A stretch of DNA of 64,000 nt, taken from NCBI GenBank assembly GCA_016081115.2, contig CM071935.1, forward strand, positions 21,556,653-21,620,652, given 5' to 3'. The notes beneath the pieces were generated by a model, which worked only from the letters and a program-made list of their open reading frames with translations, was not told the DNA's origin and ran no database searches. Positions 56,962-64,000 of the stretch are shown in pieces (position 1 is the first letter of the stretch; every line of letters begins with the position of its first letter). This stretch comes from Rehmannia glutinosa (lineage: Eukaryota; Streptophyta; Magnoliopsida; Lamiales; Orobanchaceae). A program made the position numbers and the translations under genes.

Positions 56962-59900
56962 CTATAGACCTAAACATTTATGTCGCTTTGAGCCACGTTT
57001 AATTGGCTCTTGAAAATACTGGAGTGATATAAAGATTGCTTCCTGTTTTAAGAAGAGATTTCAGGAGTGGCATGACTGATGAGGTTAATTACAAAATTAT
57101 CCATGTGATTTAGCTTAATTACAAAAAGACTCAGTTTTTCAAATTATAAATATTCCCGACATTTATTTTTATTTTACAAATTGCACCCTCAAGGCTAGGG
57201 GTATTTGTTAGGTAAAAAAACTTCAAGGAGTATTTGTAATTTTGAAAGCTTTTTGTAATTAGGCTAAACCTCATGGGTAGTTTAATTATCCCTAACTGAT
57301 AAGACAACATAATTGAATAGTTGTAGAAAATGGCAGCTTACCTCTGTGCGAATAGTCCTGCTTCCTTGATGAGGACAAGTGTTTAGATACGAGTCGAATA
57401 TGTCGTGAACATTTTTCCCCTGAAATTAGAACATTATTTATTTTAGAGTGCGCCTGAATATCTTCCTGTTTTAATTTATAGTTCAAATAGTGAAAAAGTT
57501 AGCTCCTGGTCCAAATACGGTTTTTCAATAATAAGATGTTTATATATGGAAAATTCCTCATCATGGAGCCATGAAATTGTGTATTAGCAGGAAATTGCGT
57601 GGATAAAGTTGGTATAGCTGAGAATAGGTGGATGCTTAAAATAACATAACCCGAAGCCACAAAGATTTAAGAGGTTTCTAACTGAAAATACCTTCAAATT
57701 TTCATCTTCTTCAACACACTCTTCCAACCCCGCAAGTCCACCAAAAGCAATTAATAGGTGCCTAAAGGTAAAGCTTTGTAAAAATCAGAATCTGAATATA
57801 TGCTCCATATGAACTAAAAAAAAGACTAATTGATAATAGAATGGGAATTCAATAAAACAAATTCCAAGAAGCTTGCAAGAGAATTATTTGTTTGACTGTG
57901 CTAAAAAAGATAGGGAATGAGTTGTTGAAATAGGATGTCAAATCAATCAATCAGAGTCTCAGAGAGAATACTAGAATAAATATAAGAAGAAAAAATGGTA
58001 TTTGCTTTTTTGAGGAAAAAGAAATATAATGATTATTACATATTTTTAAACTGACTGGTAATAGAGTATATTTTACTATATAATAATACTATAATTTGGA
58101 AACAGTATCAATCAAGTAAAGGGAGAGAACAAAGAACTTCATTAATAACCAGAAAATGATTATCCACAACTGCGAAACTATGACAAGTAACGAACAATTT
58201 AATACACCACAAAGGATTATGAAATGTCTGTACCTGAATGATGGTAGACCAAACTTTGAAGGTTTAATAACTACTCCGTGTTCAGAGGTACCAATCCGAT
58301 GATCATACCCACCCTTTCAATGAGAAATAAGAAGTTTCGTGAGCAAAGCTCTGACTGGAAATGATTAAAACATGGGGCGCTCTCATGACAAGCCAAAAAG
58401 ACAGCAAAAGATATACAGACCTTGTATGGGCAGTTCTTGAACACGGAACTAATGTTTGAAGCATATCGCACTTTATATCCCCAGTACATTCCCTCTTCCC
58501 TAGGCCTTGAAGAAGGGACAATTTTTCGTGGACCTGCAAATTTTCTATTTTATAGAACTCATTTTGATAAAATAATAATAATAATAATTAATAAAGAAAA
58601 TACTGACCAGCATCTAGATTACGGTTCGTTCCCATCTCTACTGTTACTCTTATTCCAGGTTCAAGAACTTGATCAATCATAATACTCTGCACATTAAGGC
58701 TTTTAAATTGAAAGCAATCTGAATCAAGTCAGCCGGGATATTAAGCTATTACAGAAGTATGAAGCTTATTCATATAATATTTCTACACATAGTTGTTAAA
58801 GGCGAAAGGCGCGTACATGAGGCGCAAAAATAATAAAAACATTTAACATATATATATATATATAGGGATGAGATCTCGTGTGTCAGCCTCTTACCGTGTG
58901 GTAGTGTAGATTGATCCCATCCATCCACACATTTTATTCAATGGTCCAAATTGCTATTAAAAATAATTGATTTATCAATTAATTAATAGGTGGAAAGGGC
59001 ATAATAGTAACTACCAAAATGCTATAAATCACGCCCCTACAATCAAGGAATTGATTAATATCACGTTTCCATAACTGAAATTGTGCACCATTTTAATAGC
59101 TAAATTGTACATCATTTAATAACTGAATGTACACCGGTTTATATCTGACAGTGCATCATTGTATAACTAATTGTACATCATCTAAATGAACTATAAAGAC
59201 AAAATGGTGTAACCATCTTCCCATTTAATAACTTAATTTTTCACCATTTTATATCTAACAGTGCATCAATGCATAACTAATTGTACATCATCTAAACACC
59301 CTATAAAGACAAAATGGTGTAACCACCTTCTCATAATGACGCCCTACAATCATGGATGTGATAAATATCACGTTTCCATAACAGAATTATGCACCATTTA
59401 ATAGCTAAATTGTGCACCATCTAATAACTGGTTGTGCACCATTTTATATCTAATAATGCATCATTGTATAACTAATTGTACATCATCTAAAGAAACTATA
59501 AAGACAAAATGGTGTAACCATCTTCCCATTTAGTAATTTAACTGTGCACCATTTTATATCTAACAACGCATCATTGTATAACTAATTGTACATTATCTAC
59601 AAATCCTATAAAGACAATATGGTGTAACCACCTTCCCATAATGTCAACCTACAATCATGGATGTGATAAAGATCACGTTTCCATAACTGAATTATGCACC
59701 ATTTTAATAGATGAACTGTGCACCATTTAATAACTGACTGTGCACCATTTTATATCTAACAATGCATCATTGTATAACTAATTATACATCATTATGAGTA
59801 AACCACAACTTAATAAAAACGAGAACAATCGTAAAATCAAATCCCATAAAAATCGTTGGGATTGAATAGTATACGATTAGTTATACAATGATGCACTATT

Positions 59901-60170
59901 AGATATAAAAAGGTGTACAGTCAGTTATTAAATGTTGTACAGTTCAGCTATTAAAATGGTGCACAATTCAGTTATGAAAACGTGATATTAATCAATCCCT
60001 TGATTGTAGGGGCGTGATTTATGGCATTTTGCTAGTTACTATTATGCCATTTTAATTAATTGACAAATCAGTTATTTTTAATAGCAATCTAGACGATTGA
60101 ATAAAAAGTGTGGATGGATTAGATTAATCCACACTGCCATACGGTAAGCCCCATGCCACATTTGATCCTA

Positions 60171-60233
<63 letters not shown>

Positions 60234-63200
60234 TGTTTTTAGATACAAACAAGAAAATATTTCATAAAACACATAATTCATGGCAATTTATACGAGCAAA
60301 ACAACCATCAAAGAAAATGTTCATAAACCTTCTATTCAACATAATGTTCATAAGGCTCCGGGGATGGGTGGCCCGGAGGGCCAGTGAACTTTAGGGCAGA
60401 GATTTTTTTTTTCTGTTCTGTTCCAGTTCTGTTCTCTGTTTCCCGTAAGTCCCCTTCTATTCAGTTTTTTTTTTATTTTTGCAACTTATAAAAGTGTTAA
60501 AACAATTTATAAAGTTGCTCAGAAAAAAAAACAAAAAAAGGCACAGTTGCCACACAGCGCCCACCTTTGGTGTTCAAAAGCCATCGCTTCGCGCCTTGCG
60601 CCTTAGGCGCGCCTTAACAACTATGTTTCTACATGCCACTTCATGGACAGGATATATTCATTTTACACGGACCATGCACAGACGCAAGCTACTTCGTAGA
60701 TGTGATACAGATGCAAATGAGGCAACCTTATAAAAAACGCTTCAAATGAAAAAGATATAATTCGTGCTTAGATGTCTTAAGCACACAGAGTAATACTTTA
60801 TAAAATGAAGCCAAAGAAATCAATGATGAAGTAAAAAAAATAATAACAAGGCAACCCAAAAAGGAGAGAAAAAAAGGTGGAGCTATAACAATAAATGAAA
60901 AACAAATAATAATAAAAAATTACAAAGATACAAGAAAAGGTTCATCGATCAACTCCAAACATCTGCATGAAACAAGATTAGAAATAAATAAATGATACCT
61001 TGCTGAGACCCACATCAACAAGCGTTCCCACAGAATCTCGATTTAGTTTTTCCCGTGTGATACCTAGAAGGAAGATATCAATGTAATTCACCAACTATAA
61101 GAGATGACATTTTTCACAATATGTGCAGGATGATAAACATAAAGGACAAAATAATACTTGTAATATCATAAGTATCATATCAAGCAATAGAAGTTCAGAG
61201 AGACCAGAGACGAATTATGAGCAAATAAAATACTAAATTACCAATTCTTATCAACAACTGTACAGAGTTTACTGGCTTCTTCAAACAAGATGTCACCAAT
61301 GATTCTAATCTTAGTAAAGTGTCTGGTTTACAAACATCTGGGGCGGAGAATCTTAACACTGACCAAACTAATTTTTTGAAAACAATGTCGATGAATAAAT
61401 ATATCTAGGTCTAAAACAAAAGGCTACTTTAACAGCTTAGGCAGTAGAAATGCCAAGGGCATCAGCAAAAATAGATTATCGACATGAAACTTACCTGAAG
61501 TTCCGCGATCAAGTGTAAGCCATCATATGCCCAAACTTTTAACCCAAATTTCAAGAATAAGAATAAGTGACATCTCTAAAGACATAAAAGTAGCTTCATA
61601 AACATTTCTACACAGATGACACATCAGTACATTTTTCTATGTGCAAGTGTGTCAAAAACTAAAATATGACAATGTCATGCTAGTGAATCCATTATACAAA
61701 TCCCAAAAAACTGACAGGTGCAAAGTACTGGGCATCAGCAATTCAAATGTCGACATTACTTACCTGAAATTCAGCGATCAAGTGTAAGTCATCATCTGCA
61801 CAAACTTTGCACCACTTACATATTGACTAGAAGAGATTTGAGACTAAAACCTAGTTTGACTCTGTATTATACACACACAGAGGTGTGTACCGTACCATAT
61901 CATATATAAAACCAACGAAAGCTATACACAATGCAGAAGAGACTGAACATGAGAAAGGAAGACAATGTCACCAGTGAACTATCTTAGGTGCACATGAAAT
62001 TAAAAACAACCATAATTAATATATAACTTAATCACACCATACTCATCAAAATCATCAACCAGGGGTTGTAACGATTAAGATCAAGCTAATAATTAGAAAA
62101 AAAAAATATGTATGTTTCTAAAGAAGGAAGCATAAAAAGTAACTCGGGAAGAGAATGCTAAAAAAAAATAAAAAAAATCTTCCTCTAACAAAAAGACAAT
62201 CATTAGATTATGCACGACCCAGGTATACATCAAATACGAATAACTTGAAGTACTAAAATAGTTTCAGATTATTCTCATAACAGAATTAAAGTGCCGAAGC
62301 ACACTAACTACTCCAGTGAACCAAGTGCATGAAAAATAACTATAATAGAGGTTTAGGATGATACCTTCCCTGTAAGAAGCCCATTCATGCTTGCGCAAAT
62401 GATGTGGAGCATCAAGTGGGGGCAATAAACCCTGCAGAAGCACATAAAAAATGGCGTGAACAACTATCAACAGAGATATACTGTCCTCTCCAAATACTGT
62501 AAAGTTAATATCAGATACTCACCACAAATCTTAAACTGTTATGCTTTGGGAAAAGACTCTTCCTGAGATACTGTGGTGTCTCAAGGTACCTCAAGATTCT
62601 CATAAGAAAAGCAGCACCGCTCTCATTCTCGCCTGAATCATTTTCCATTATTTCAGTTGAAGCGTCGTCTGATGTACTCTTGTTATCAAATATAACCACC
62701 TGTTTGAGAAAAGCAGGAATGTCTGCTGTCAATTTCAGACAACTATCATATAGAATCATCCCATAAGATTGCAGAAAGATACAATCAATTGCTTGTTCTG
62801 GAACTAGATTTCTGCCCCAACCGACGTTGATATGATAAAACTTACAGGCATCAAATTTCGTCATATAGACAAATACTCTCATATCAAACAGATACAGTGA
62901 CTGACCTCATCAATACGAAAAATTGTAGCAGCACGTGCGACTTGACCAGCTAACTGTAAGGAAGTTAAAAATTGGAAAAAGAAGACACATTGAGAAAATA
63001 CACAAACAAATATATGCTTGTTATCTTTTGTATCATTACCTCAAAACAAAATGCAAAAAACACAGGAATACTATGAACACATAATCACTTCTAGAAACCC
63101 ATAAAACTCGTGTTTAATTAATTCAGAACTTCATAATGATCCTCATTTCGTCAAATGATAAAAAAGATAACGGACGAAAATAACCTCCATCGGCAACAAA

Positions 63201-63482
63201 TGCAAACTAAAAACGTAATCTTTAAAGGAAAAAGTTACAAAAAAAGAAATATATTACGCGTGTTGCGAGTTCAAGAGACTGAGCGTTATCAATAATGGAC
63301 CCAGGAACAGCAATGGTGATAGTGGGTGTTTCAGTTGCTAATGATACGGCGTCGTTATGCGGTTCTTTCACTTTCTCTCTGTTTTTCCTCTTCTTTTTTG
63401 GATGCTTTTCCTGAGACTCAGAACCACCATTCGCCAAGGACGCATCGTACTGCGCTGTTTCTCTCTTCTCCTTCTTCCCCAT
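56962..63482 (-). CDS. SPOUT1: SPOUT-family RNA methyltransferase (SPOUT1/C9orf114 homologue)
   Basis: Eleven exons on the minus strand: 63482-63258, 62953-62906, 62699-62523, 62431-62365, 61063-60999, 58686-58608, 58533-58421, 58313-58234, 57761-57692, 57419-57342, 57042-56962. All ten introns are GT-AG and phases match at every junction, giving 360 codons plus TAG. Residues 1-50 are Lys-rich with a nuclear-signal-like run at 29-39. The catalytic fold begins at TITIAVPGSIIDNAQSLELA (54-73) and continues with FLMRILRYLETPQYLRKSLF, then MYWGYKVRYAS, the SAM-knot motif GTSEHG (266-271) and HLLIAFGG; it ends near HQGSRTIRTEEA. This is the Methyltrn_RNA_3 family; animal SPOUT1 is linked to RNA methylation and centrosome function, and the plant substrate is not established here. 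Intron 5 (2.3 kb) carries nested MITEs. The last residues after QEPIK are divergent, so the extreme C-terminus is less certain. Confidence 0.95.
58862..60185. mobile_element. Long-TIR MITE flanked by (TA)n, nested in the hAT
   Basis: Its ends pair as inverted repeats of about 300 bp: left 58862-59180, right 60185-59865, including 'taccgtgtggtagtgt' versus 'taccgtatggcagtgt' and the shared 'atcacgcccctacaatcaag'. (TA)n runs lie immediately outside. The middle holds 2.3 tandem copies of a roughly 305-bp unit (from about 59055, 59363 and 59670). The end motif is shared with the MITE at 29094-32716. Confidence 0.75.
60174..60232. repeat. (TA)n(TG)n microsatellite
   Basis: About 20 TA units followed by about eight TG units at the right border of the intron-5 MITE. 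A shorter (TA)n is at its left border (58848-58864). Confidence 0.92.
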
Positions 63483-63530
63483 TTCTCACTCTCTCTTGCA
63501 GTCAAATTTCGAGCTGGGTTTTTTGAGTTG

Positions 63531-63561
63531 ATTAGGGTTTTTCATTATCGGAGGGTTTATA
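63531..63561 (-). promoter_or_regulatory. Telo-box and TATA box of the SPOUT gene
   Basis: On the minus strand TATAAA lies at 63561-63556, about 75 bp upstream of the ATG. 'aaaaccctaat', a telo-box (AAACCCTA) motif, lies at 63542-63531 between them. Telo-boxes near transcription starts are common in plant translation and ribosome-biogenesis genes, which suits an RNA methyltransferase. Confidence 0.6.
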
Positions 63562-64000
63562 GGAAAAAAATTTATTGGTATGTTGTACAATGTGCTTATC
63601 CCGTGGTACAATGAGGGTCAGCCGAAACTTTTTTTTTTTTTTTTTTAAGTATGACAGGTTATTTTAAAATGGAAATGGATCAAAAAATAGCCTGTTCTAT
63701 AATGCAAAAATGGAAATTAGTTATCTTTTGAAAACAAATGTGGGCTTTTGACACAATTGTCCTATTTATCGGAGATAATAACAGCTTTTTACGTTGTTTG
63801 GTACTTTTTTGGATAAATTTACGCTCCCGCCCTTTTTTACACAAATTTACACTCCAACCAAAATTTCCAGACTTTTTTTACGTTGTTGTTTCAAGATTGT
63901 TTCGACCATTTTTCATCCAATAAAATTTCAGTGAAAAAATAAATTTCGTCCCCATTAAATAATCCATTTTTATACTCGAACTCTTATAAACAATCAAGAA
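63562..64000. repeat. Upstream DNA ending in a dispersed inverted repeat
   Basis: 63790-63998 is the reverse complement of 56530-56740 with moderate divergence ('aaataatccatttttatact' is shared). The part nearer the gene is T-rich with an 18-base T-run near 63630 and no gene. The repeat probably continues beyond the window. Confidence 0.6.

Larger units (their letters stand above)
58788..60625. mobile_element. hAT-type element in intron 5 of the SPOUT gene
   Basis: An exact 8-bp duplication, TTTCTACA, flanks it (58780-58787 and 60626-60633). Left end CATAGTTGTTAAAGGCG; reverse complement of right end CATAGTTGTTAAGGCGC, followed on both sides by 'ggcgc'-rich DNA. Most of its 1.8 kb is a second, nested element. 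No transposase. Confidence 0.88.

Noticed and set aside
1..64000. tRNA, rRNA or snoRNA genes
   Set aside because: I scanned for tRNA A/B boxes and conserved rRNA strings by eye and saw none. A covariance-model search (tRNAscan, Rfam) would be decisive and could not be run.

Overview
This window is nuclear DNA of a flowering plant, almost certainly a eudicot. The evidence is intron-rich protein coding with plant splice sites, plant-type Ty1/copia (Sirevirus-like), Athila-like and chromovirus-like LTR sequences, an L1-type LINE with a DUF4283 ORF1, many hAT, MULE and Tourist-type DNA transposons, and a plant carboxylesterase pair. I cannot name the species. One run of exactly 100 N (8447-8546) marks a scaffold gap. 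No prokaryotic features, rRNA, tRNA or CRISPR array were seen.

Only two genes look functional, both on the minus strand. The first is an intronless alpha/beta-hydrolase carboxylesterase (CXE class; 23764-24735, 323 aa) with HGGG, GDSAG and the Asp/His of the triad all present. The second is an 11-exon SPOUT-family RNA methyltransferase gene, the plant homologue of SPOUT1/C9orf114 (56962-63482). All ten of its introns are GT-AG and the joined exons give an open 360-aa frame. A second carboxylesterase copy (53267-54239) is a pseudogene. It has two single-base frameshifts and a lost oxyanion glycine. The two copies are an old tandem duplication now about 28.5 kb apart.

The rest is mostly nested transposons. 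Region 1-8446 holds decayed copies of one copia family (A) in both orientations. Region 8547-13423 holds a minisatellite, a broken DUF1985 gene whose two halves lie on opposite strands, and an Athila-like gag relic. Region 13424-16917 is a hAT element (TSD CTCCACCC) interrupted by a deleted copia A element. Region 17696-18473 holds two MITEs. Region 19200-23470 is a LINE remnant interrupted by an internally deleted hAT (20689-21445) and a Sirevirus-type solo LTR (21557-22751, TSD GCACG).

Between the two carboxylesterase copies lies one minus-strand Sirevirus-like element of 22,924 bp (25732-48655, TSD ATCTT). It keeps both LTRs, the PBS, PPTs, gag and an env-like ORF, but I find no pol. Inside it sit a TA-microsatellite-flanked MITE carrying a 2.5-kb gypsy-type solo LTR, a palindrome-rich repeat, and a second, young plus-strand Sirevirus-like element (36822-45214, TSD ATTTC). 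To the right are hAT elements, a MULE-like element (51059-53010) and more MITEs, two of which are nested in intron 5 of the SPOUT gene.

Most element boundaries rest on target-site duplications read directly from the sequence. Family and lineage names rest on motif recognition without database searches.
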